A stretch of 33,793 nucleotides of DNA from Clostridia bacterium (GTDB lineage: Bacteria; Bacillota; Clostridia; Christensenellales; Borkfalkiaceae). The first letter of the stretch is position 1. Every line of letters begins with the position of its first letter. The notes under the pieces were generated by a model. The model was not told where the DNA came from. It did not search any database and was given only the letters and a program-made list of their open reading frames with translations. A program made the position numbers and the translations under genes. The stretch lies in the NCBI GenBank assembly GCA_017445995.1, contig JAFSRT010000012.1, forward strand, positions 1 to 33,793, read 5' to 3'. This document shows positions 17,181 to 24,242 of this stretch, piece by piece.

Positions 17181-17822
17181 TTAATTTCCTTTTTTTTCTT
17201 TTAACTTTTCTAATTCTTCGGAAAGTTCAATAACCTTTTCGTGCAAGAAGCATAATTCTTCCTGATACGGGTCGCTCTTTTCCTGTTCTAACGTCGGCAG
17301 TTTTTCGCCGTTGATTTTAACTATTCTGCCGGGAACGCCGACGACCGTAGCGTAAGCCGGCACTTCTTTAAGAACGACCGCGCCCGCACCTATTTTCGCG
17401 TATTCGTGAACGGTAAACCCGCCGAGTACCTTTGCGCCCGCGCTTATTATAACGCCCTTTTTAATGGTCGGATGGCGTTTGCCTTTTTCTTTACCCGTTC
17501 CGCCGAGAGTAACGCCCTGATAGATGATAACGCCTTCTTCAATCTCCGCGGTTTCGCCGATAACTACGCCCGTGCCGTGGTCGATAAATACCCCGCCCGC
17601 AATTTTTGCGGCAGGGTGAATTTCTATACCCGTTCTCCTTCTGGCGTGCTGGCTTATTATCCTTGCCAAGAGTTTGAGTTTTATTCTATAAAAGAAGTTT
17701 GCTATTCTGTGCCAAGCGAGTGCTTTAACGCCCGCGTAGGTTAAAAATATTTCGAATTTATTTCTCGCCGCGGGGTCGTTTTCCTTCGCCATATTTATAT
17801 CGGCACGTAATCTTTTAAACAT
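17181..17822 (-). CDS. cysE: serine O-acetyltransferase
   Basis: Transfers acetyl from acetyl-CoA to serine, the committed step of cysteine synthesis. The start is taken at ATG 17822 (213 residues) because AGGTGA lies 7 bases upstream; the longer GTG reading at 17831 overlaps that site. The N-terminal helices (about 1-65) precede a left-handed beta-helix with hexapeptide repeats (about 66-165) containing FIDHGTGVVIGETA, with the catalytic Asp/His pair, and GGTGKEKGKRHP. A C-terminal charged helix follows. It lies one base before cysS and 54 bases after the DeoR-type gene. Confidence 0.96.
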   Translation of the reverse strand: MFKRLRADINMAKENDPAARNKFEIFLTYAGVKALAWHRIANFFYRIKLKLLARIISQHARRRTGIEIHPAAKIAGGVFIDHGTGVVIGETAEIEEGVIIYQGVTLGGTGKEKGKRHPTIKKGVIISAGAKVLGGFTVHEYAKIGAGAVVLKEVPAYATVVGVPGRIVKINGEKLPTLEQEKSDPYQEELCFLHEKVIELSEELEKLKEKKGN

Positions 17823-17876
17823 AATTTTCACCTATTATTATAATATCATTTTAGATAATATAAATCAACTATATTC

Positions 17877-18635
17877 TCAATAAACTTTAATTCCGTTAAA
17901 AGAAAGTTCTTTTCTGAGGTCGTTCGGGAATTTCTCGTCTACTACAAGGCAGTTTATATCGTTCGTCGTCGCAAAAGTATAAGGCGTATCCTTATTGATT
18001 TTAGAACTGTCTAAAAGCATAATTACGTGTTGCGCCCTTTTTATAACGTTCTTTTTAACTTCCGCTTCCGACTGGCTTCCGCAAGTAAACAGATTATCGC
18101 CCGTAATAAACCCCGTCGCCGTCATAACTGCGGTGTGTATATTTAACTGATTGATAAAATCGGTGCAGGATTTTCCGACGGTTATAAAGTTAGTCTTTTT
18201 AACGTCGCCACCCAAAAGGGTAACGGTCGGCTTTTCCTTTCTTAAAATGGTTTCGGCGATATTAAGCGCGTTCGTTATAACGTAATACTTGTCGTCGGGA
18301 AGCGCCCTTGCAAAATAAGTCGTCGTCGAACCGCCGTCGATAAAAATACAACTTTTAGGGGTTAAAAGGGTAAGCGCCTTATTTGCAATCTCTATCTTTT
18401 CTTCGGTGTTATAAATTATCCTTTCGGTAAAATCGGCTTCCTTTGCCTTTAACACGCTGTCGACGGAAATCGCCCCGCCCGACACCCTTAAAACCTTATT
18501 GTCTTCTTCAAGGCGTTGAAGGTCGCGCCTTAAAGTCATTGAAGATACGTCCTTAAACTCTTTTTCAAGTTCGTGGAAGGAAACTTTTCCGCACTTATCT
18601 ACGTATTCTTTAATCCTATCTAATCTGTCTTTCAT
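17877..18635 (-). CDS. DeoR-family transcriptional regulator
   Basis: A 252-residue regulator with an N-terminal winged helix (residues about 1-57; SSMTLRRDLQRLEE is the recognition helix) and a DeoR sensor domain resembling sugar-phosphate isomerases. The sensor contains IFIDGGSTTTYFA (about 96-108), the phosphate-binding motif, and later LLDSSKI. Members usually respond to a sugar phosphate and repress a carbohydrate operon, but no sugar genes are adjacent, so the target is unclear. AAGGAG precedes the ATG. It leads toward cysE with a 54-base gap. The gap holds a TATAAT but no good -35, so co-transcription is possible but not certain. Confidence 0.93.
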   Translation of the reverse strand: MKDRLDRIKEYVDKCGKVSFHELEKEFKDVSSMTLRRDLQRLEEDNKVLRVSGGAISVDSVLKAKEADFTERIIYNTEEKIEIANKALTLLTPKSCIFIDGGSTTTYFARALPDDKYYVITNALNIAETILRKEKPTVTLLGGDVKKTNFITVGKSCTDFINQLNIHTAVMTATGFITGDNLFTCGSQSEAEVKKNVIKRAQHVIMLLDSSKINKDTPYTFATTNDINCLVVDEKFPNDLRKELSFNGIKVY

Positions 18636-18660
18636 TTTGTTCTCCTTGATATATAGTTAT

Positions 18661-18690
18661 ATTTTAACATAATAATAAGATTTTTTGCAA
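18661..18690 (-). promoter_or_regulatory. probable deoR-type gene promoter
   Basis: On the minus strand, TTGCAA (18690-18685) and TAAAAT (18666-18661) are 18 bases apart, about 25 bases before the ATG. The match is fair, not perfect. Confidence 0.4.
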
Positions 18691-18695
18691 TGATA

Positions 18696-18724
18696 TTGTT
18701 AAATAATAACAACTTTTTTTGTTA
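18696..18724. promoter_or_regulatory. TTGTTA/TAACAA half-site cluster (possible DeoR operator)
   Basis: Three alternating half sites occur just upstream of the deoR -35 box and between the divergent deoR and serS promoters: TTGTTA (18696-18701), TAACAA (18707-18712) and TTGTTA (18719-18724). The first two form an inverted repeat with a 5-base centre. DeoR-family proteins often bind repeated half sites near their own genes. The region is very AT-rich, so chance is possible. Confidence 0.35.
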
Positions 18725-18802
18725 TTTTTTTCATAATTATAATAAAAAACTTACAAAGAGTTATTTATTTTTAACGGAAAACGGGTTTATTGCGGAAAAT
18801 AT

Positions 18803-18831
18803 TTGCATTATAGATAAAATAAATGTATAAT
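18803..18831 (+). promoter_or_regulatory. serS promoter
   Basis: -10 TATAAT (18826-18831) is perfect; -35 TTGCAT (18803-18808) with 17-base spacing is weak. Transcription would begin near 18838, leaving a leader of about 27 bases, far too short for a T-box riboswitch. This also shows that the in-frame ATG at 18823 lies inside the promoter and is not the start. Confidence 0.5.
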
Positions 18832-18864
18832 AAAAAGGATATAAAGTTTGACACGGAGATTTTT

Positions 18865-20151
18865 ATGTTAGATTTAAGACGAATTCAGGAAAACAAAGAA
18901 AAAATAACCGAACTGTTAAAGAGAAAGGGGTACGACGCGGATTTTGACACGGTGCTATCCGTCGACGCGGAAAGAAGGAAGGCTATCGGCGAAGTAGAAA
19001 AACTTAAAGCCGAAAAGAACAAAGTTTCCGCCGAAATACCACTACTTAAAAAACAAGGCAAGCCTGTAGACGGGATTTTCGCTTCGATGAGAGACTTGGG
19101 CGACAAAATCGCAGTATTAGAACAAAAGGCGAAAGACCTTGACCAAAAGGTTTTCGATTTACTTGCCGTTATGCCGAATATTCCGGACGAAGATTTACTC
19201 GGCGGTGAAAAGGAAAACAATCAGGTTATAAAACTCGTCGGCGAACAACCGAAGTTTGATTTTCCTATGCAAAACCACGTCGATATCTGCACTAAACTCG
19301 GTATTATCGACTACGCGCGCGGAGTTAAACTTTCGGGTGGCGGGTTCTGGATTTACCGTGGGGACGGCGCAAAACTCGAATGGGCGCTTTTAAACTTCTT
19401 TATTTCGGAACACTTAAAGGACGGATACGAGTTTATTCTTCCGCCACACCAACTCGGTTATAACTGCGGTTTCGGTGCGGGGCAGTTCCCGAAGTTTTCA
19501 GACGAAGTTTACTGGCTTGACTGCGACGAAGACAGAAAGAAAAACCGCTTTATGCTTCCGACGGCGGAAACGGCGCTTGTAAATATGTACGCTAACGAAA
19601 TTATCGACGAAAACAAACTGCCTATGAAGTTTTTTGCTTACACGCCTTGCTACCGTAAGGAAGCGGGGTCTTACCGTTCGGAAGAAAGAGGTATGATTCG
19701 CGGACACCAGTTTAATAAAGTGGAAATGGTTCAATACGCGCATCCCGAACACTCTGGGGAAGCGTTTACCGAACTCGTAAACAAAGCGGCGTCTTTAATG
19801 GAAAAACTCGGGCTTCATTTCAGAATAAGTAAACTTGCCGCGGGCGACTGTTCGGCTTCTATGGCAAGAACTTACGATATAGAAGTATGGATACCGTCTA
19901 TGGGCATTTATAAAGAAGTTGCATCGATATCTAACGCCAACGACTATCAGGCGAGAAGAAACAACACGAAATACCGCGACAGTAAGACGGGTAAAGTTCA
20001 GTTCGTTCACACCTTGAACGGGTCGGGACTTGCGACTTCGAGAGTATTCCCTGCAATAATCGAACAGTTCCAGAACGCCGACGGGTCGGTTACCGTTCCC
20101 GAAGTATTAAGGCCGTTTATGGGCGGACAATCGGTTATCAAAGTCAAATAG
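18865..20151 (+). CDS. serS: seryl-tRNA synthetase
   Basis: Charges tRNA-Ser (and tRNA-Sec). The start at ATG 18865, with GGAG 6 bases upstream, gives 428 residues and the canonical MLDLRRIQEN N-terminus; the in-frame ATG at 18823 would add 14 atypical residues. Residues about 1-110 form the long antiparallel coiled-coil arm that binds the tRNA variable arm. The class II core follows, with motif 2 around CYRKEAGSYRSEERGMIRGHQF and motif 3 near LNGSGLATSRVFPAIIEQ. The gene has its own promoter and a strong terminator, so it is a single-gene unit. Confidence 0.98.
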   Translation: MLDLRRIQENKEKITELLKRKGYDADFDTVLSVDAERRKAIGEVEKLKAEKNKVSAEIPLLKKQGKPVDGIFASMRDLGDKIAVLEQKAKDLDQKVFDLLAVMPNIPDEDLLGGEKENNQVIKLVGEQPKFDFPMQNHVDICTKLGIIDYARGVKLSGGGFWIYRGDGAKLEWALLNFFISEHLKDGYEFILPPHQLGYNCGFGAGQFPKFSDEVYWLDCDEDRKKNRFMLPTAETALVNMYANEIIDENKLPMKFFAYTPCYRKEAGSYRSEERGMIRGHQFNKVEMVQYAHPEHSGEAFTELVNKAASLMEKLGLHFRISKLAAGDCSASMARTYDIEVWIPSMGIYKEVASISNANDYQARRNNTKYRDSKTGKVQFVHTLNGSGLATSRVFPAIIEQFQNADGSVTVPEVLRPFMGGQSVIKVK

Positions 20152-20164
20152 TTTTATATAAAGC

Positions 20165-20209
20165 AAAAACAGCCTTGCAACTCTACTTGCAAGGCTGTTT
20201 GTTTTTTTA
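20165..20209 (+). terminator. serS terminator (bidirectional)
   Basis: A perfect 14-bp stem (AAACAGCCTTGCAA 20167-20180 / TTGCAAGGCTGTTT 20187-20200) with a 6-base loop is followed by a run of seven T. A shorter A run on the other side means it can also stop transcripts of the DUF1295 gene, which ends at 20213. Confidence 0.92.
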
Positions 20210-20212
20210 TTT

Positions 20213-21154
20213 TCAACGATATTTTTTTATCGGCAAATACTTGAATACTTTGCTCTGATAATCTGCATATTCACCGTATTTCCCCTTTGTAATTTTTTCA
20301 CCCATAGCAGAACTACCCATAAACAGGAAAATCAAAAGAAGCGGACCTATTATAGACCAATTAAAGATGCCGAACTTACATATACCCGCACCGACCGACA
20401 TAAAATAGAGAGAACACCATATCCCCTGTTCGCCAAGATAGTTCGGGTGACGCATAACGCTCCACACCCCGAGCGTATTAAAACCTTTATTGTAAGGGCT
20501 TTCGATTTCGGCAAGAGTCTTGCCGTCTTTTAACAGTTCGTCTCTTTTTGTATAAAATTTCCATTGATACTCGTCGGCAACCGTTTCAAGCACCAGGAAC
20601 GCAAGCCCCATTATAGACGCAAAAATATCTATCGCACCGAACGTTGCGACTTCCATACTTGCAAGTGCGGGTAATGTTATTGCAAGAACGAGTGCGTTTT
20701 GATATAAAGAAATAAAAAGAAAGTCGAATATTGCCCACACTATTCTGTTATTGAACGGTTTTGTCTGCCTTAAAATTGCCCAGCGGTAGTCTTCTTTTCC
20801 TTCCCAAAACCTTATCGAATACGCCCCTTTTCGTGCAAAATTAAAGGTAAGCCTGATTCCCCAAAGCGTAATGATAACGGCAAACACAATAAGCCTTAAC
20901 GTAAAACCGCCCTTTATCGCAATTACCCAAATATATGCTATCGGCAAAATACTCCACAGTTTATCCATTTGCGAAGTGTTGCCCGTTATTTCGCCGACAA
21001 CAAAACAGTATAAAACGCTACTTAAAGTTATTATGATAAGAATTTTTAACGTTTCTTTTTGCAGGGCAGACAGGTTAATTCCCGATATAAGCCCTAAAAT
21101 TATGCCTACGATTATTATTAGTGCAGTAAGCACAGAAGGTAAGTACTTTCTCAT
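20213..21154 (-). CDS. DUF1295 membrane protein (steroid 5-alpha-reductase-like)
   Basis: A 313-residue polytopic membrane protein of the DUF1295 group, related in fold to steroid 5-alpha-reductases and isoprenylcysteine methyltransferase-like enzymes. The diagnostic C-terminal segment is present: GVWSVMRHPNYLGE (about 229-242) followed by YADYQSKVFKYLP near the end. About eight hydrophobic helices can be seen. The true substrate in bacteria is not known; a lipid or isoprenoid reductase role is inference from the family. AAGGAG lies 10 bases before the ATG. It has its own promoter and terminator, so it is probably monocistronic. Confidence 0.88.
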   Translation of the reverse strand: MRKYLPSVLTALIIIVGIILGLISGINLSALQKETLKILIIITLSSVLYCFVVGEITGNTSQMDKLWSILPIAYIWVIAIKGGFTLRLIVFAVIITLWGIRLTFNFARKGAYSIRFWEGKEDYRWAILRQTKPFNNRIVWAIFDFLFISLYQNALVLAITLPALASMEVATFGAIDIFASIMGLAFLVLETVADEYQWKFYTKRDELLKDGKTLAEIESPYNKGFNTLGVWSVMRHPNYLGEQGIWCSLYFMSVGAGICKFGIFNWSIIGPLLLIFLFMGSSAMGEKITKGKYGEYADYQSKVFKYLPIKKYR

Positions 21155-21226
21155 TTGTATCTTTCTCCTTATTTTTTAACAGAAAAAGCCATAAGGCATT
21201 TTGTTGGTCAAAACCATACCGCAATG

Positions 21227-21255
21227 ATTATACCATACGTAATAACTTTTTTCAA
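21227..21255 (-). promoter_or_regulatory. promoter of the DUF1295 gene
   Basis: -35 TTGAAA (21255-21250) and perfect -10 TATAAT (21232-21227) have 17-base spacing, leaving a leader of about 65 bases. Confidence 0.75.
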
Positions 21256-21257
21256 GA

Positions 21258-21292
21258 TAAAAATTATCCCCCGACATAAAATCGGGGGATAA
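21258..21292 (-). terminator. terminator of the proS-to-PPTase operon
   Basis: An 11-bp stem (TTATCCCCCGA / TCGGGGGATAA, arms 21264-21274 and 21282-21292) with a 7-base loop lies about 30 bases after the PPTase stop. On the minus strand it is followed by ATTTTTAT. It abuts the -35 box of the next gene. Confidence 0.8.
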
Positions 21293-21320
21293 ACCATTTG
21301 TCAATATTTGACAATATTAT

Positions 21321-21938
21321 TTAACAATAAATAAAAGACGTTTCGATTTCTTCTTCCGTGCTTACGCAACAGGCGAGTTTATAACCTTTAACGTCGCAGA
21401 TATAAAAAGTCTTCTCGGGAACTTTAACGCCTTTTTCCGTTATCACGGAAAGATTCCTTGCCTTTATTATGCTTTCGCCGAGATTTTTTATATAACTTTC
21501 TTTTAAAGTCCAAACGCTATAAAATGCGTCCGTTTTATCATCGCTTGATAAAACGTATTCCCTTTCCGTCGGCGAGAAAAATCCGTTTACGGTTTTTTCT
21601 TTATACTCGCCTATCTTCTGAATATCGCACCCGATTTCGCTATCGGAAACGGCGCAACACACTTTTTCACCCGAGTGGGAAAGGTTAAAATATATATCGC
21701 CCGAGATAAAATACGGTTTCCCGTTTTCGTTAAAAACGATTTCTTCGTTTTCCTTTTTATAGTCCTTTTTTACCCGTTCTAAAAGTAAGCCCGAAAAAAG
21801 CGAAAGGTATTTATCTTTTGTCAAGGTAAACCCGTCGATTTTTTCCCGCCTTTCTTTCGGCAACGTTGAATAAAGGCTTAAAAAAGTTTTTGTATCTGTC
21901 GAAGAAACGTCCGCAATATAGATACGAAGTTTCGTCAT
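21321..21938 (-). CDS. 4'-phosphopantetheinyl transferase, Sfp type
   Basis: Transfers phosphopantetheine from CoA to a serine on carrier proteins. The motifs of the superfamily are present: FNLSHSG, IGCDIQKI (Mg-binding Asp) and WTLKESYIKNLG. At about 205 residues it is of the Sfp/Gsp class rather than the short AcpS class. The start is set at ATG 21938, 7 bases after the mscL stop; a TTG at 21962 inside mscL is possible. No clear ribosome binding site is seen, so re-initiation after mscL is likely. No polyketide, peptide-synthetase or fatty-acid genes are in view, so its carrier protein is unknown. Confidence 0.93.
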   Translation of the reverse strand: MTKLRIYIADVSSTDTKTFLSLYSTLPKERREKIDGFTLTKDKYLSLFSGLLLERVKKDYKKENEEIVFNENGKPYFISGDIYFNLSHSGEKVCCAVSDSEIGCDIQKIGEYKEKTVNGFFSPTEREYVLSSDDKTDAFYSVWTLKESYIKNLGESIIKARNLSVITEKGVKVPEKTFYICDVKGYKLACCVSTEEEIETSFIYC

Positions 21939-21945
21939 TTCGGTT

Positions 21946-22527
21946 CTATTTTTTATTTTCAAGCAGTTCTTTTATCTGTTCTAAAAGCCCTTCCGTCGTG
22001 TGCTTTCTCGCTTCTTCTAATTCCGCTTGTTCTTTTAACGCTTTTTCTTCTTCGGCTTTCTTTTCTTGTTCTAACTTGTTTTTCATAAACTCCGCCACTT
22101 CTTCTTTAGAAGAAAGTTTTATGCCGAGTTTTTTCATTTCTTTTCTGTCTTCTTTATCAGGCGTAGTTCTCTTTATAGTGCTTGCCAACTTTTCTTTACT
22201 TTCGTTGATTTTATTTATAAACCTTACGATAAAGAAAAGAACGAGCGCTATAAGGAAGAAATTGATTATTGCCGAAATAAACGCGCCCCAGTTGATATAG
22301 ATTGCCGTGTCAAGGTCTTCCACAGAACCGATAAGAACGGTGTAAACCGCTAACGACCCGTCCCCGAACAGCACCGAAATCAACGCGTTGATAAGCGGTT
22401 GCAAAATATTCGTTGTGAGTGCCGTTACGATTGCCGTAAACGCCCCGCCGATAATAACGCCGACGGCAAGGTCGATAACGTTACCGCGCGTTATGAACTT
22501 TTTGAATTCGCTTGCAACTTTTTTCAT
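21946..22527 (-). CDS. mscL: large-conductance mechanosensitive channel MscL
   Basis: Emergency tension-gated pore. The N-terminus has the typical FKKFITRGNVIDLAVGVIIGGAF sequence broken into the amphipathic S1 helix and TM1 (about 15-45). TM2 (about 78-105) ends in FIVRFINKI. The usual length is about 130-150 residues. Here the protein has 193, because a Lys/Glu-rich helix of about 85 residues follows TM2, likely an extended cytoplasmic coiled-coil bundle. AAGGAG precedes the ATG, 13 bases after the uppP stop. Confidence 0.96.
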   Translation of the reverse strand: MKKVASEFKKFITRGNVIDLAVGVIIGGAFTAIVTALTTNILQPLINALISVLFGDGSLAVYTVLIGSVEDLDTAIYINWGAFISAIINFFLIALVLFFIVRFINKINESKEKLASTIKRTTPDKEDRKEMKKLGIKLSSKEEVAEFMKNKLEQEKKAEEEKALKEQAELEEARKHTTEGLLEQIKELLENKK

Positions 22528-22540
22528 ACTTTCTCCTTTA

Positions 22541-23329
22541 TTATTTAACCAAATAAACGATAAGGTTTGCCGTGCTTATGATAACTAAATAGAGAGCAAA
22601 CCATTTATAGTTGGCTTTTCTTATGACGTTTAGCATAAACTTAATTGTTAAATACCCTACTATCATTGCGGTTATAACCGCGATAAAAAGCGGTATCCAG
22701 TCAATAGAACCGATTGCCGTTTCGCCCGTTATTAAATCCAAACATTGAAGCCCGACCGCCGCCAGAATAATAGGAATACTCATTATAAAAGTCCAGTTGG
22801 CGTTTTCGCTTTTATCGACTTTCGCGATATTGCCGAAAGTAATCGTCGAACCGCTTCTCGATATGCCCGAAACCACCCCGATTGCCTGACCGCAACCCAT
22901 AATAAAGGACGATTTTGCGTTAATCGGGTTTACCATACTGACTTTTTTTGCGTAAATATCGGAAAAAATCATTTCGCCCGCAGTAAACAGGAAGGCAACG
23001 GACAATATCCAGTACCGTTCCGCGATAATATCTTCAAGCGGAATAAGTTTTTCGAACAAAATGCCCGCAATCCCCGCGGGAACGGTTGCAAGAACCAAAA
23101 GCCAGAACCTTCTCCATTTATCTGAAAAAAGCCCTTTGATTTGTTTCCACAGAACAATACAAACGGGAACTAACGTGCCGACGTGCAACATTATGGTATA
23201 GAAAACCGCCGTTTCCGTCTGCATACCGAACCATTTTTGTAATAAAATCAAGTGTCCGCTTGACGAAATAGGTAAAAACTCTGCTATGCCCTGAACAAAA
23301 CCGAGTACAAACGCCTGCCAAATAGCCAT
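22541..23329 (-). CDS. uppP: undecaprenyl-diphosphatase (BacA/UppP)
   Basis: Removes a phosphate from undecaprenyl diphosphate so the lipid carrier of cell-wall synthesis can be reused; members give bacitracin tolerance. This 262-residue membrane protein shows both signature motifs, GIAEFLPISSSGHL (about 15-28) and GVVSGISRSGSTITFG (about 153-168). About eight membrane helices are seen. The AAGGAG ribosome binding site lies inside the 3' end of the LysR gene, whose stop is one base before this ATG. mscL follows closely. Confidence 0.97.
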   Translation of the reverse strand: MAIWQAFVLGFVQGIAEFLPISSSGHLILLQKWFGMQTETAVFYTIMLHVGTLVPVCIVLWKQIKGLFSDKWRRFWLLVLATVPAGIAGILFEKLIPLEDIIAERYWILSVAFLFTAGEMIFSDIYAKKVSMVNPINAKSSFIMGCGQAIGVVSGISRSGSTITFGNIAKVDKSENANWTFIMSIPIILAAVGLQCLDLITGETAIGSIDWIPLFIAVITAMIVGYLTIKFMLNVIRKANYKWFALYLVIISTANLIVYLVK

Positions 23330-23330
23330 A

Positions 23331-24239
23331 TTATTTTATCTCCTTATTCCTTTCGTTTACCATTTTGATAAACTCTTTAACGGCAAAAGTCATAATTTCC
23401 GATTTCGGAAGTGCAAGCCCTATCGCCCTTGTCGGTAAGGACGGTGAAACTTTTATTTCAAAAAGGCTTTTTTCTTCTTCTAACTCGTGCTTTACAAACT
23501 CTCTCGGAATACACGCTATACCTATACCGTTTTTAGCAAGTTCGGTCATAAGTTCCAAACTTGCAACTTCGATTTCGGGGTGTAAGTGTATGCCCTGCGA
23601 GTGCGCAAACGAAATTATCGCTTGCCTTGTCGCAGTCGAAAGTTCCAACATCAAAAGCGGATAGTCTTGCAAGATTTTAAGGTCTATTACGCCGTTTCCC
23701 AACTTTTCTTCAAACTGCTTGCTTGCAACGAAAGTGTCGTGCAGAACGACTACCGACGAAATAAGGTTTATGTCCGAGTCGTCGATAGGAAGGTTTACAA
23801 AACCTATATCGCCCTTTTTCATTTTAAGGTTCTCTATCGTTTCACTCGACGTTCTGTTATGTAAGAATATTTTAACGTTCGGGTATTTTTCGTGATATTC
23901 CTTAATAATCGGCAGTAGTATGTGCGTTGAAACGGTGTCCGACGCGCATATTCTTAAAACGCCCGTCGCCGTGTCTTTAAGTTCCGCAAACTTGCCTTCC
24001 GCCATATCGAAAAGGCGCAACGCTTCTTCGACCGTCTTAAAAATCTGTTTTCCGCCCGTTTCGGTTAGTTCCATACCCTTTCTCGTTCGCGTAAACAGTT
24101 GCCCGCCGAGTTGGGTTTCAAGTTGTTTAATCGCCTGCGATACGGCTGGTTGCGAAATAAAGAGTTCTTCACTCGCTTTCGTTAAACTACCGCATTTCGC
24201 GACGGTGTAAAACACCCTGTAAAGTTCTAAATTGACCAT
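23331..24239 (-). CDS. LysR-family transcriptional regulator
   Basis: A 302-residue regulator with the LysR winged helix-turn-helix (about 1-60; SLTKASEELFISQPAVSQAIKQLE is the core) and the two-lobed effector-binding domain (about 88-295). The ligand is unknown. The start lies 3 bases after mnmE, with a GGGGA ribosome binding site inside mnmE. Many LysR regulators are divergent from their targets. This one is buried in an operon directly before uppP with one base between them, so co-expression with the cell-wall carrier gene is built in. Confidence 0.95.
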   Translation of the reverse strand: MVNLELYRVFYTVAKCGSLTKASEELFISQPAVSQAIKQLETQLGGQLFTRTRKGMELTETGGKQIFKTVEEALRLFDMAEGKFAELKDTATGVLRICASDTVSTHILLPIIKEYHEKYPNVKIFLHNRTSSETIENLKMKKGDIGFVNLPIDDSDINLISSVVVLHDTFVASKQFEEKLGNGVIDLKILQDYPLLMLELSTATRQAIISFAHSQGIHLHPEIEVASLELMTELAKNGIGIACIPREFVKHELEEEKSLFEIKVSPSLPTRAIGLALPKSEIMTFAVKEFIKMVNERNKEIK

Positions 24240-24242
24240 ATA

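Noticed and set aside
18636..18864. T-box or other riboswitch before serS
   Set aside because: The predicted leader is about 27 bases and no T-box bulge or specifier stem is seen.
21170..21205. Attenuator-like hairpin in the DUF1295 leader (GCC TTAT GGC then T run)
   Set aside because: The stem has only three GC pairs plus imperfect A-T pairs; too weak to claim.
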